A stretch of 64,000 bases of DNA, taken from assembly GCA_047974805.1 (NCBI GenBank), contig JBKECS010000050.1, positions 29,234-93,233 on the forward strand, read 5' to 3'. Below are positions 28,208 through 36,986 of this stretch, piece by piece. Below the pieces are notes generated by a model. The model made no database searches and was not told the DNA's origin. It saw only the letters and a list, made by a program, of their open reading frames with translations. Source of the stretch: JAJXUB01 sp047974805. GTDB taxonomy: Bacteria; Actinomycetota; Actinomycetes; Actinomycetales; Dermatophilaceae. How positions within the stretch are numbered: position 1 is the first letter of the stretch; every line of letters starts with the position of its first letter. The translations under genes and the position numbers were made by a program.

Positions 28208-28723
28208 ATGGACCTCAGCCGTAGCCTGTTGCCCAACCCCTATGACCACCTGCCGCGTCTGCCGGCTCTTGCGGTGCGCAGCAACGACTTCACCGAGGGG
28301 ACGAGCCTGCCGGACAACGCCGGTTTTGCCGCCGGCAACGTCAGTCCGCACCTGGCCTGGGAGGCACCAACGGGCACCCCATCGTTGCTGCTGTCGTGCT
28401 TCGACCCCGATGCTCCGGTGGCGGGCGGTTTCGTTCACTGGGCGGTCATCCTGCCCGGCGATACGACCGAGCTGGCCACTGGCGCCGGAGTGGGCGGGAT
28501 GCCCAAAGGCACCATTGAGCTGACGAACGACTATGGGATGAGCGGTTGGGGTGGCTGCGCTCCGCCGGAAGGCGATGTGGCCCATCGGTACTACTTCGCC
28601 GTGACCGCTCTCAGCGCTCTCGAGGGCGATATCGCATCAGACACCCCGTATGCCAAGACCCAATTTCTCAACCTCGCCAACATGACCGCGCGGGGGGTCA
28701 TCATGGGTACCTATCAACTCTGA
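28208..28723 (+). CDS. YbhB/YbcL (PEBP, Raf-kinase-inhibitor-like) family protein
   Basis: A 171-residue phosphatidylethanolamine-binding-protein fold. Typical motifs: GNVSPHLAWEAPTGTPSLLLSCFDPDAP, FVHWAVILPGDTTEL and GGCAPPEGDVAHRYYFAVTAL. Bacterial members are soluble and of unclear role. ATG 28208 lies six bases after TAGGGT. It is a lone gene between a palindromic element and the clpC leader. Confidence 0.88.
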   Translation: MDLSRSLLPNPYDHLPRLPALAVRSNDFTEGTSLPDNAGFAAGNVSPHLAWEAPTGTPSLLLSCFDPDAPVAGGFVHWAVILPGDTTELATGAGVGGMPKGTIELTNDYGMSGWGGCAPPEGDVAHRYYFAVTALSALEGDIASDTPYAKTQFLNLANMTARGVIMGTYQL

Positions 28724-28943
28724 GCATCAGCTCAATAGTGGTCCGATCATGGCGGCCGGTGGTGACGTTTTGGTGGCTACCGGCTGAGCCCGCAGTCCGG
28801 ATGCGACGCAGCGATAGGACACGAGCGGAACAAGCCCCGGCGCCGCGGCGTTGGTCACTTCCGAAGAGGTTGTCCCGTCCCAGTTCCCCTGCAGTCACCA
28901 CATCGTGACCGGCATTGCGACCAGGACAGACAGCTCGGCCCGT

Positions 28944-28974
28944 TAGCATCGATGCGAGACGCATAAGCAAGGAG
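28944..28974 (+). promoter_or_regulatory. clpC -10 box and ribosome-binding site
   Basis: In the 260-base gap 28724-28983, TAGCAT (28944-28949) is the best -10 candidate and AAGGAG (28969-28974) sits nine bases before ATG 28984. I see no convincing -35 or stress-regulator box in the gap. Confidence 0.5.
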
Positions 28975-28983
28975 CGATGTTTC

Positions 28984-31497
28984 ATGTTCGAACGGTTTAC
29001 CGACCGTGCACGCCGGGTGGTGGTTCTCGCCCAGGAAGAGGCGCGGATGCTCAACCACAACTACATCGGGACCGAACACATCCTTCTGGGACTCATCCAC
29101 GAAGGTGAGGGCGTCGCGAGCAAGGCCCTGGAGAGCCTGGGCATCTCCCTGGAGAGTGTCCGCGAGCAGGTCCAGGAGATCATCGGGCAGGGTCAGCAGG
29201 CCCCCTCTGGGCACATCCCGTTCACACCTCGCGCCAAGAAGGTCCTCGAACTGAGCCTGCGTGAGGCTCTGCAGCTCGGCCACTCCTACATCGGCACCGA
29301 ACACATCCTGCTGGGCCTGATCCGCGAGGGTGAAGGCGTCGCCGCGCAGGTCCTCGTCAAGCTCGGAGCAGACCTGTCCCGCGTGCGCCAGCAGGTCATC
29401 CAACTGATCTCCGGCTATCAGGGCAAGGAGGGAGCCGGTTCGTCCGCCGTCACCGCGGGCGGACCACAGGAGGGCACCCCCTCCGGTTCCTTGGTGCTCG
29501 ACCAATTCGGTCGCAATCTGACCCAGGCTGCCAGGGAGAACAAGCTGGACCCGGTCATCGGCCGCGAGAGCGAGATCGAGCGGGTCATGCAGGTGCTCTC
29601 CCGCAGGACGAAGAACAACCCTGTGCTCATCGGCGAGCCCGGAGTGGGCAAGACCGCGGTCGTCGAGGGCCTCGCCCAGGACATCGTCCGAGGCGACGTC
29701 CCCGAGACACTCAAGGACAAGCAGCTCTACACCCTCGATCTCGGCGCCCTCGTCGCCGGCAGCCGGTATCGCGGTGACTTCGAGGAACGGCTCAAGAAGG
29801 TGCTCAAGGAGATCCGCACCCGCGGCGACATCATCCTGTTCATCGACGAGATCCATACCCTGGTCGGGGCCGGGGCTGCCGAAGGCGCCATCGACGCCGC
29901 CAGCATCCTCAAACCGATGCTGGCTCGCGGCGAGTTGCAGACCATTGGCGCCACCACGCTGGACGAGTACCGCAAATACATCGAGAAGGACTCTGCCCTC
30001 GAACGACGGTTCCAGCCGATCCAGGTCGCCGAACCGACCTTGGCGCATGCCATCGAGATCCTCAAGGGTCTGCGGGACCGCTACGAGGCACACCACCGGG
30101 TGTCCATCACCGATGCTGCCCTGGTCTCGGCCGCCAACCTGGCCGACCGGTATATCAATGACCGCTACCTGCCGGACAAGGCCATCGACCTCATCGACGA
30201 GGCCGGCGCACGCTTGCGGATCCGTCGGATGACGGCTCCGCCGGACCTGCGTGAATTCGACGAAAAGATCGCCGCCCTGGTCCGGGAGAAGGAATCTGCC
30301 ATCGACGGGCAGGACTTCGAGAAGGCCGCCCGGCTGCGCGATGACGAGAAGAACCTGCGCGCCGAAAAAGCGGCCCGGGAGAACGAGTGGAAGTCCGGCG
30401 ACCTCGACGTGGTTGCCCAGGTCGACGAGGAACTCATCGCTGAGGTGCTCGCGGCCAGCACCGGCATACCGGTGTTCAAGCTCACCGAAGAGGAGTCCAG
30501 CCGCCTGCTGCACATGGAGGATGAGCTGCACAAACGGGTCGTCGGCATGGACGACGCGATCAAGGCGCTGTCCCAGGCCATCCGCCGCACCCGCGCCGGG
30601 CTGAAGGACCCCCGCCGTCCGGGTGGTTCATTCATCTTCGCCGGGCCGACCGGCGTCGGTAAGACCGAGCTGGCCAAGACGCTGGCCGAATTCCTGTTCG
30701 GTGATGAGGACGCCCTTATCCAGTTGGACATGTCCGAGTACTCCGAGAAGCACACGGTGAGTCGGCTGTTCGGTTCGCCACCCGGCTACGTCGGCTACGA
30801 AGAGGGCGGACAGCTCACCGAGAAGGTGCGTCGGCGCCCGTTCTCCGTCGTGCTGTTCGATGAGGTGGAGAAGGCTCACCCGGAGATCTTCAACTCCCTG
30901 CTGCAGGTGCTCGAGGACGGTCGGCTCACCGACTCACAGGGTCGGATGGTCGACTTCAAGAACACCGTCATCATCATGACGACCAACCTCGGAACCCGGG
31001 ATATCACCAGGGGCAACCTCGGCTTCTCCGCCGGCGCGGACAGCCGCAGCGACTACGAGCGGATGAAGGCGAAGGTTCAAGACGAGCTCAAGCAGCACTT
31101 CCGCCCCGAGTTCCTCAACCGGGTCGACGACATCATCGTCTTCCCGCAGCTGACCCAAGAGGAGATCGTCGAGATCGTCGACCTGGAGATCGCCAAGCTC
31201 GACAAGCGGCTCAAGGACAAAGACATGGGGATCGAACTGACCCCCGCCGCCAAGGACCTGCTGGCTACCAAGGGCTACGACCCGGTGCTCGGCGCGCGTC
31301 CATTGCGCAGGACGATCCAGCGCGAAATCGAGGACACCCTCTCCGAGAAGATCCTCTATGGCGAGCTGAAGGCTGGGGAGATCGTAGCGGTCGATGCCGT
31401 CGGCGAGGGCAAGGAGGCCGAGTTCACGTTCACCGGCGCCCCCCACGTCTCCTCAGTTGACGCACCCCTGGTCGAAGCCGCCGGCGGCAACGACTGA
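28984..31497 (+). CDS. clpC: ATP-dependent Clp protease ATPase subunit ClpC
   Basis: An 837-residue class I Hsp100 unfoldase that feeds substrates to ClpP. Two Clp_N repeats (residues ~1-145), AAA-1 with GEPGVGKT near 217, a UVR/middle domain (~420-460, EKESAIDGQDFEKAARLRDDE), AAA-2 with GPTGVGKT near 553, and IQLDMSEYSEKHTVSRLFGSPPGYVGYEEGG including the ClpP-facing region. The start ATG 28984 is set by the SD; ATG 28978 is out of frame. A strong hairpin terminator follows. Confidence 0.97.
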   Translation: MFERFTDRARRVVVLAQEEARMLNHNYIGTEHILLGLIHEGEGVASKALESLGISLESVREQVQEIIGQGQQAPSGHIPFTPRAKKVLELSLREALQLGHSYIGTEHILLGLIREGEGVAAQVLVKLGADLSRVRQQVIQLISGYQGKEGAGSSAVTAGGPQEGTPSGSLVLDQFGRNLTQAARENKLDPVIGRESEIERVMQVLSRRTKNNPVLIGEPGVGKTAVVEGLAQDIVRGDVPETLKDKQLYTLDLGALVAGSRYRGDFEERLKKVLKEIRTRGDIILFIDEIHTLVGAGAAEGAIDAASILKPMLARGELQTIGATTLDEYRKYIEKDSALERRFQPIQVAEPTLAHAIEILKGLRDRYEAHHRVSITDAALVSAANLADRYINDRYLPDKAIDLIDEAGARLRIRRMTAPPDLREFDEKIAALVREKESAIDGQDFEKAARLRDDEKNLRAEKAARENEWKSGDLDVVAQVDEELIAEVLAASTGIPVFKLTEEESSRLLHMEDELHKRVVGMDDAIKALSQAIRRTRAGLKDPRRPGGSFIFAGPTGVGKTELAKTLAEFLFGDEDALIQLDMSEYSEKHTVSRLFGSPPGYVGYEEGGQLTEKVRRRPFSVVLFDEVEKAHPEIFNSLLQVLEDGRLTDSQGRMVDFKNTVIIMTTNLGTRDITRGNLGFSAGADSRSDYERMKAKVQDELKQHFRPEFLNRVDDIIVFPQLTQEEIVEIVDLEIAKLDKRLKDKDMGIELTPAAKDLLATKGYDPVLGARPLRRTIQREIEDTLSEKILYGELKAGEIVAVDAVGEGKEAEFTFTGAPHVSSVDAPLVEAAGGND

Positions 31498-31532
31498 CCC
31501 GGTTCTCGAAGGCTCGGACGCTCACCGAGCCC

Positions 31533-31575
31533 ACGACAGACGCCCCGGACCAGATGTGGCCGGGGCGTCTGTCGT
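31533..31575. terminator. Hairpin terminator after clpC
   Basis: A perfect 16-bp stem (arms 31533-31548 and 31560-31575; ACGACAGACGCCCCGG) with an 11-base loop, 36 bases after the clpC stop. T-rich sequence after the stem is weak. Confidence 0.75.
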
Positions 31576-31633
31576 GTCACGTGTCGGTGCGCTGGGGGGG
31601 TAGGTCACCGACACAGGGGAACTGTGACACTGA

Positions 31634-32218
31634 CTAGGATGCGGTCGGAGCCGCGGGTGCCTTCGGCTCTTGCGACGCCACCATCTTGGCGTGCCGGTAG
31701 CCGAGGATACCCAGGATGAGGAACACCAGGGCGCCGAGGTAGGCGGCCCACGAGGCGTACCCAGCGACGGTGCCGATCGTGGCGAACGCGTAGCCGTAAA
31801 GCAGCAGGCCGCGCAGGGTGTCACCCATGAAGAGGCTGGTGCGGAGTTCGCCCAATTGCTTGGTGGAGTCGGCGGTGGGGTCGGTCTTCGCTGCGGCCAG
31901 GTACTCGCCGCTGACCTCACCGTATGTCTTGCCGTCGGCCATCTCGTTCATGTGGACCTTGATGTAGTAGTCCGCGTATGCCTTGGCCTCAGGACCGGTG
32001 TCCAGCGGCGATCCCGCGTACTGGGCAAGGTTGTCCTTCTGCTCCTCAGTTGTGAGCTCGTCCTCCTCTGGCATCGTGATGTTCTGCTCGGTGAGTTGTT
32101 GGTGCACCTCGTTGCCAATGAACGAACTCGCCCAGGTCAACAGGGCACCCGCGACGAGTAGGACCACGGCCAAGGCGATCCCAATCGCCGAGAGGGTTTT
32201 GTCTAGGGTGCTGCGCAT
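31634..32218 (-). CDS. Two-helix membrane protein of unknown function
   Basis: A 194-residue protein. A first transmembrane helix (SAIGIALAVVLLVAGALLTWA) is followed by a ~95-residue acidic loop probably outside the cell (QQLTEQNITMPEEDELTTEEQ, KVHMNEMADGKTYGEVSGEYL), then one or two further helices (LRGLLLYGYAFATIGTVAGY, YLGALVFLILGILGY) and a Pro/Ala tail. Similar actinobacterial proteins exist without a known role. It is convergent with clpC and divergent from argA; a TACTAC-type dyad lies upstream. Confidence 0.8.
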   Translation of the reverse strand: MRSTLDKTLSAIGIALAVVLLVAGALLTWASSFIGNEVHQQLTEQNITMPEEDELTTEEQKDNLAQYAGSPLDTGPEAKAYADYYIKVHMNEMADGKTYGEVSGEYLAAAKTDPTADSTKQLGELRTSLFMGDTLRGLLLYGYAFATIGTVAGYASWAAYLGALVFLILGILGYRHAKMVASQEPKAPAAPTAS

Positions 32219-32307
32219 GGTGGCAGAGCCTCCTCAGGCTAACCGGGCCGGGTCGGCAGGAGCGGGAGGGCCCCTGGCGGAACCGTCCCGGCCTCGTAGT
32301 TGAATCT

Positions 32308-32328
32308 ACTACTACTCCATGTAGTAGT
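32308..32328. promoter_or_regulatory. Inverted repeat operator in the divergent region before argA
   Basis: ACTACTAC (32308-32315), spacer TCCAT, GTAGTAGT (32321-32328): a perfect 8-base dyad embedded in AT-rich DNA. TACTAC-N5-GTAGTA resembles sites of BlaI/MecI/CopY-type winged-helix repressors. It could control the membrane protein at 32218 (-), argA at 32392 (+), or both. Confidence 0.55.
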
Positions 32329-32391
32329 TTCATTTTCCAGTCTGTGACCCGTGGAACATTTCGGAACTCAGCTCCGCCTAGGATGCGGGAC

Positions 32392-32946
32392 ATGCCCGAC
32401 TGCTCGCCCCAGCCGCCGCCTGAGGCGAGTATCCGGACGGCCCGGACCAAGGACGTGCGCGGCATCCGAGCCCTGGTTGCGCCGCTGGCCGAACGCCGCC
32501 TGCTGCTCAACAAGGAAGCGGTCGCCTATTACGAGACCATCGGAGACTTCGTTGTCGCCGAGCGGGACGGTCGGATCGTCGGCTGTGGTGCTCTGCATGT
32601 GCTCTGGGAGGACCTGGCCGAGATCCGGACCCTGGCCGTGGCCGACTCTCAACGCCGCACCGGGTTGGGCTCGCGCTTGCTGGAACATCTGGTTGCCCGC
32701 GCCGAGGACCTCGGGGTCGCCCGGTTGTTCTGCCTGACCTTCGAGACCAGCTTCTTCACCGAGCACGGGTTCGAGGCAATTGACGGCCAGGCGGTCGAAC
32801 CCGAGGTATATGCCGAGCTGCTGCGTTCCTACGACGAAGGGGTGGCCGAGTTCCTCGACCTCGAACGGGTCAAGCCGAACACGCTGGGTAACACCCGTAT
32901 GCTGCGCGTGCTCCACCCCGTGACAGGCACGACGACGCCGCCATGA
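32392..32946 (+). CDS. argA: Amino-acid N-acetyltransferase (actinobacterial ArgA type)
   Basis: A 184-residue single-domain GNAT. IRTLAVADSQRRTGLGSRLLEHL is the acetyl-CoA motif, and LCLTFETSFFTEHGFEAI plus ELLRSYDEGVAEFLDLERVKPNTLGNTRML is characteristic of the short actinobacterial N-acetylglutamate synthase (Rv2747-like) that starts arginine biosynthesis. ATG 32392 lies seven bases after TAGGAT (32379-32384). The stop overlaps the gntK start (ATGA). No other arg genes are nearby. Confidence 0.85.
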   Translation: MPDCSPQPPPEASIRTARTKDVRGIRALVAPLAERRLLLNKEAVAYYETIGDFVVAERDGRIVGCGALHVLWEDLAEIRTLAVADSQRRTGLGSRLLEHLVARAEDLGVARLFCLTFETSFFTEHGFEAIDGQAVEPEVYAELLRSYDEGVAEFLDLERVKPNTLGNTRMLRVLHPVTGTTTPP

Positions 32947-33497
32947 GTCCACCGCCGCCATGTGGGCCAGCGGTTGTGGTCATGGGCGTCTCGGGAGTCG
33001 GGAAGAGCACCGTCGGGAGTCGGCTGGCCGACGCCCTGGGCTGGCCCTTCCTTGAGGGAGATGCCGTCCATCCGCCGGCAAACATCGCGAAGATGTCCGT
33101 CGGCATCGCCCTGACCGATGATGATCGGTGGCGCTGGCTGGCAGACCTTGGCGCGGCGATCGACGATGCGACCGCTTCGGGCGCCGGCGTCATCGTCACC
33201 TGCTCGGCGCTGAAACATTCCTACCGGGATCTGCTTCGTCATGATCGACCGGCGGTGCGCTTCGTCGAGCTGGCCGCCGATGAGGCGCAACTGCGGGCCC
33301 GGCTTCGTCATCGCAGCGGGCACTTCATGCCGGTGCAGTTGTTGGACAGCCAGCTCGCCGACTGGGAGCCGTTGCACGGCGATGAACTGGCCGACGGGTG
33401 TGTCCGAGTGAACGCGGGGCCGGGACCCGCGGTCGTGGTCCAGGACATTGTCAAGGCCCTGGACGGACTTGCCCCGGATCACGACGGCAGCCGGTAA
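32943..33497 (+). CDS. gntK: Gluconokinase
   Basis: A 184-residue P-loop kinase of the GntK family, making 6-phosphogluconate from gluconate and ATP. Walker A is MGVSGVGKSTVG (residues ~14-25), with EGDAVHPPANIAKMSVGIALTDDDRWRWL and VTCSALKHSYRDLLR as family signatures. It is translationally coupled to argA, an unusual pairing. Its last 19 bases overlap the end of mutY on the other strand. Confidence 0.92.
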   Translation: MSPPPPCGPAVVVMGVSGVGKSTVGSRLADALGWPFLEGDAVHPPANIAKMSVGIALTDDDRWRWLADLGAAIDDATASGAGVIVTCSALKHSYRDLLRHDRPAVRFVELAADEAQLRARLRHRSGHFMPVQLLDSQLADWEPLHGDELADGCVRVNAGPGPAVVVQDIVKALDGLAPDHDGSR

Positions 33498-34399
33498 CGC
33501 CCTGACCCGACGGGTTCGACCAGACGGTCCTCGATAAGGCCGGCCAGGCAGCGATCCACCCGCGTCGGATCAGGATCGCAGTCATCGAATGCCGACCTCG
33601 GCAACACTGATGCGGATCGGGCCACCTCCTGTGGATGTGTCCGCAGGAGGTGCAGGATCCGTCCCCGGACCTGCCGGTCGGTGCCGGCATACCCCGGCCG
33701 GGGCCGCCTCGGCCGATCCTCCTCCGGCCGGCCTGCACGAAACCAGGCACACAGATCGGTCACGGGGCACTGCTCACAGCGTGGGGCTCGGGCCGTGCAG
33801 ATCAGGGCGCCGACCTCCATGACGGCAACATTCCAGGTGGCGGAGACCGTCACCTCGATCGGGGTCGCATCGAGCGCCAGACGGCGCTCGGCGGCGGTCA
33901 ATGCCGGGGCTGGCAGCGCCCGACCGGTCAGCGCTCGAGCCAACACCCTGCGCACGTTGGTGTCGATCACCGTGCTGCGCTGCCCGAATGCGAAGGCTGT
34001 CACCGCGGCCGCGGTGTATTCGCCCACGCCGGGCAGCGTTCGCAAGGTGGCCTCCTCCTGCGGAACCTCACCGCCGAAGTCCGCGACCAGGACCCGGGCC
34101 AGCTCGTGCAGGCGCACCGCGCGCCGGGGATAGCCCAGGCCCCCCCACATCCGGATCGCCTCAGCAGGGGTGTCTGCGGCCAAGTCAGCCGGAGTGGGCC
34201 ATCGCTGCAGCCAGGCCCGCCAGGGCGCGATGATCCGACCGACCGGGGTCTGTTGCGACATCACCTCACAGACGAGCACGCCCCACGCAGTGCAGTCCGG
34301 TTCCCGCCAGGGCAATGTGCGGGCATGCTCGGCATACCAGGACAGGATCGGGGCATGCAGCGCCTCGGCCCCCCCGGCGGAGGGCGGCGCGGACGTCAT
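33479..34399 (-). CDS. mutY: A/G-specific adenine DNA glycosylase
   Basis: A 306-residue HhH-GPD glycosylase removing adenine opposite 8-oxoG or G. The catalytic Glu is in VCEVMSQQTPV, the HhH in LPGVGEYTAAAVTAFAF with the catalytic Asp in VIDTNVRR, and the [4Fe-4S] cysteines in CTARAPRCEQCPVTDLC. The C-terminus is short, so a full Nudix-like 8-oxoG recognition domain seems missing or much reduced. Start ATG 34399 is preferred over TTG 34408. It lies 12 bases after disA, forming a radA-disA-mutY repair cluster. Confidence 0.91.
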   Translation of the reverse strand: MTSAPPSAGGAEALHAPILSWYAEHARTLPWREPDCTAWGVLVCEVMSQQTPVGRIIAPWRAWLQRWPTPADLAADTPAEAIRMWGGLGYPRRAVRLHELARVLVADFGGEVPQEEATLRTLPGVGEYTAAAVTAFAFGQRSTVIDTNVRRVLARALTGRALPAPALTAAERRLALDATPIEVTVSATWNVAVMEVGALICTARAPRCEQCPVTDLCAWFRAGRPEEDRPRRPRPGYAGTDRQVRGRILHLLRTHPQEVARSASVLPRSAFDDCDPDPTRVDRCLAGLIEDRLVEPVGSGRYRLPS

Positions 34400-34411
34400 C
34401 GGCGGCAAAAC

Positions 34412-35494
34412 TCAGACGTAGCGTTCCAGGATGCTCGTCTCGGCCAGTCGGGTCAGCCCCTCCCGGACGAGCCTGGCCCGCCCTTCCCCGACCCCGTCGA
34501 CGCTCATGAGTTCCTCCACCCCGGCCGCCAGGAGCCGCTGCAGCGTGGAGAAATACTCGACCAACCGATCGATGATCGAACCAGGCAGCCGAGGAATCTT
34601 GGACAGCAGACGGTAGCCGTGCGGGCTTATCGACGCGTCGAGGGAGTCCCCGCCGGTGACGAAGCCCAGCGCGAGCGCAACCGAGCCCAGGTCGAGCAGA
34701 TCGGCGTCGCTGACCGCAGTGAGGTGTTCGACCGCTTCGGCAACCGTGCGTGGGTGTTCGGCGGCGCCCAGGTAGTCCCGCAGGACCCACTCGAGATCTC
34801 CGGTCAGGCCCCCGGTCAACTCCTCAAGTTGCAGCGACATGAGTCGTCCGTCGACCCCGAGCTGCAGGACGTATCCGGAGATCTCTTCGCGGATTCGACG
34901 AACCATCTCCAGGCGCTGGACGACGTTGGCCATGTCCCGAACGGTCACCAGATCTTCGATCTCCAAAGCGGACAGTGTCCCGGTGACCTCGTCCAGGCGC
35001 GCACGGTAGCGTTCCAGGGTTTGAAGCGCCTGGTTGGCCCGGGTCAGGATGTCGCTGCTGCCTTCGAGGACGACCCGGCGTCCGGCGACATATAGCGCGA
35101 CGATGCGCATGGACTGGCTGACGGAGATGACCGGGTAGCCGGTTTGCTTGGCCACGCGTTCGGCCGTGCGATGTCGGGTGCCGGACTCGCTGGTGTCGAT
35201 GCTGGGATCGGGCAGCAATTGGGTAGCGGCTCGAACTATCCGGGTCGCATCGCGGTCGAGCACGACGGCGCCGTCCATCTTGGCCAGTTCACGCAGTCTG
35301 GTGGCAGAAAACTCGACGTCGAGGGGAAAGCCTCCTGTGGCGATCTGTTCGACCAGTTTGTCGTGGCCCAGGACGATGAGGGCACCGGTGCGGCCGCGCA
35401 GAATGCGCTCCAACCCATCCCGCAACTCTGTGCCGGGAGCGACCGCGGCCAGGGTGACATTCAACAGCTCGTCATCGCTAAGGGGCCCGGACAC
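34412..35494 (-). CDS. disA: DNA integrity scanning diadenylate cyclase DisA
   Basis: A 360-residue protein making c-di-AMP from two ATP while scanning DNA. The DAC domain has LAKMDGAVVLD (DGA motif) and SGTRHRTAERVA (RHR motif); the C-terminal HhH domain (SVDGVGEGRARLVREGL) binds branched DNA. GTG 35494 is preceded by TAGAGT and six bases; this -10 box overlaps the radA stop codon, so disA probably has its own leaderless promoter inside the radA-disA-mutY row. Confidence 0.96.
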   Translation of the reverse strand: MSGPLSDDELLNVTLAAVAPGTELRDGLERILRGRTGALIVLGHDKLVEQIATGGFPLDVEFSATRLRELAKMDGAVVLDRDATRIVRAATQLLPDPSIDTSESGTRHRTAERVAKQTGYPVISVSQSMRIVALYVAGRRVVLEGSSDILTRANQALQTLERYRARLDEVTGTLSALEIEDLVTVRDMANVVQRLEMVRRIREEISGYVLQLGVDGRLMSLQLEELTGGLTGDLEWVLRDYLGAAEHPRTVAEAVEHLTAVSDADLLDLGSVALALGFVTGGDSLDASISPHGYRLLSKIPRLPGSIIDRLVEYFSTLQRLLAAGVEELMSVDGVGEGRARLVREGLTRLAETSILERYV

Positions 35495-35503
35495 AACCGA
35501 ACT

Positions 35504-36883
35504 CTAACAAGTGGGGAGCAGGCTCAGAGCCTCCGACAGGTCCGTGACCTCGCGAATCGTCAACCCGTCCGGGATCGGTCCGGCGCCGAGGACTCCGCTC
35601 GGCACGATGGCCCGCCGAAAGCCCAGCCGGGCGGCCTCGGCGAGTCGGCGATGTGGTCCAGTGACCGACCGGATGTCCCCGGCCAGGCCGACCTCACCGA
35701 AGACCACGCTCCGCGCGGGAAGCCTCCGGTCCGTGTGCGCCGAGGCCATCGCCAGCGCGAGCGCCAAGTCGGCAGCCGGTTCGTTGATCCGGACCCCGCC
35801 CACGGTGGAGAGGTACACATCCTGGGCGGCTAAGGGGACGCCCCCTCGCCGGGACAACACGGCCACGGTCATGTTCACCCGGGCCGTGTCCAGTCCACTG
35901 GTGGCGCGACGGGGGCTGGGCAGCGCCGAGGGCGCGACGAGAGCTTGGACCTCGGTCAGCAATGGGCGACGTCCCTCGAGAGTCACGGTCACGCAGGTGC
36001 CGGACACTGTTTCGGCCCGCTGGGAGAGGAACAGGCCGGAGGGGTCGTCCAACCCCACGATGCCGACATCGGAAAGGTCGAAGCAGCCCACCTCGTCGGT
36101 GGGGCCGTACCGGTTCTTCACCGCCCGGACCAGGCGCAGCCGCGAATGTCGATCCCCTTCGAAGGCGACCACGACATCGACCAAATGTTCCAGGGTGCGC
36201 GGACCGGCGATCGACCCGTCCTTGGTCACGTGCCCGACCAGGAGTACGGCGATCCCTCGTGTCTTCGCCGAGCGGATGAGCGCATGGGCGACCTCACGGA
36301 CCTGGCTGACGTTGCCGGCTTGGCCCTCGACGTCGGCGCTGGCGATGGTCTGGACCGAATCGATGACGAGGAGGTCCGGTTCGACCGCGTCGATCTGAGC
36401 GAGCACCGCGCCCAGGTCGGTCTCGGCAGCCAGGAACAGGGTGCGTGCCATCGCTTCGATCCGTTCGGCTCTCGAACGGACCTGAGCCGCGGACTCTTCT
36501 CCGGAGACATACAGCACGTGGTGTTCGTGGGTGCGGGCATGCCGGGCGGCAACGTCCAGCAGCAGGGTCGATTTGCCGATCCCAGGCTCCCCGGTGACGA
36601 GCACGACGGCGCCGGGCGTCAACCCGCCGCCGAGGACCCGGTCGAATTCTCCGACGCCCGTGGGGCGAGGGGCGGCGTGCCGGGCATCGACCTCAACGAT
36701 AGGCAGGGCCGGGGACGTGACCGTCGTCGCGGCTGTGACGACGGCTGCGGACATCCCGACCTCCTCGACGCTTCCCCAGGCCTGGCACTGGCTGCACCGG
36801 CCGGCCCATTTGACCGTGCTCCAGCCGCATTCGGTGCAGCGGTATCGCGCCGACCGTGCGGCAGCGCGGGACTTGTTCGCCAT
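35504..36883 (-). CDS. radA: DNA repair protein RadA (Sms)
   Basis: A 459-residue RecA-like helicase with an N-terminal C4 zinc finger (YRCTECGWSTVKWAGRCSQCQAWGS), Walker A VTGEPGIGKSTLL near residue 100, the RadA-specific VKNRYGPTDEVG and a C-terminal Lon-like domain (NMTVAVLSRRGG...SVVFGEVGLAGDIRSV). It helps branch migration in recombination. Start ATG 36883 follows TACGGT by seven bases; the long in-frame extension upstream runs through the neighbouring methyltransferase gene in another frame and is not coding. Confidence 0.95.
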   Translation of the reverse strand: MANKSRAAARSARYRCTECGWSTVKWAGRCSQCQAWGSVEEVGMSAAVVTAATTVTSPALPIVEVDARHAAPRPTGVGEFDRVLGGGLTPGAVVLVTGEPGIGKSTLLLDVAARHARTHEHHVLYVSGEESAAQVRSRAERIEAMARTLFLAAETDLGAVLAQIDAVEPDLLVIDSVQTIASADVEGQAGNVSQVREVAHALIRSAKTRGIAVLLVGHVTKDGSIAGPRTLEHLVDVVVAFEGDRHSRLRLVRAVKNRYGPTDEVGCFDLSDVGIVGLDDPSGLFLSQRAETVSGTCVTVTLEGRRPLLTEVQALVAPSALPSPRRATSGLDTARVNMTVAVLSRRGGVPLAAQDVYLSTVGGVRINEPAADLALALAMASAHTDRRLPARSVVFGEVGLAGDIRSVTGPHRRLAEAARLGFRRAIVPSGVLGAGPIPDGLTIREVTDLSEALSLLPTC

Positions 36884-36986
36884 GCCAGTGACCGTATGCC
36901 ACGCCACCGACACGACGGGGGTACCGACGGCGCGGCGCGTTGGGCAACGTAGGCCGGCATCGACAGCGCTGCGACGCGTGCGATGA

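Noticed and set aside
28978..28983. ATG 28978 as clpC start
   Set aside because: Out of frame with MFERFTDRARRVV; ATG 28984 is in frame with AAGGAG at proper distance.
28855..30531. 558-codon open frame antisense to clpC
   Set aside because: Mirror of the strong codon bias of clpC; the translation has no recognisable domain.
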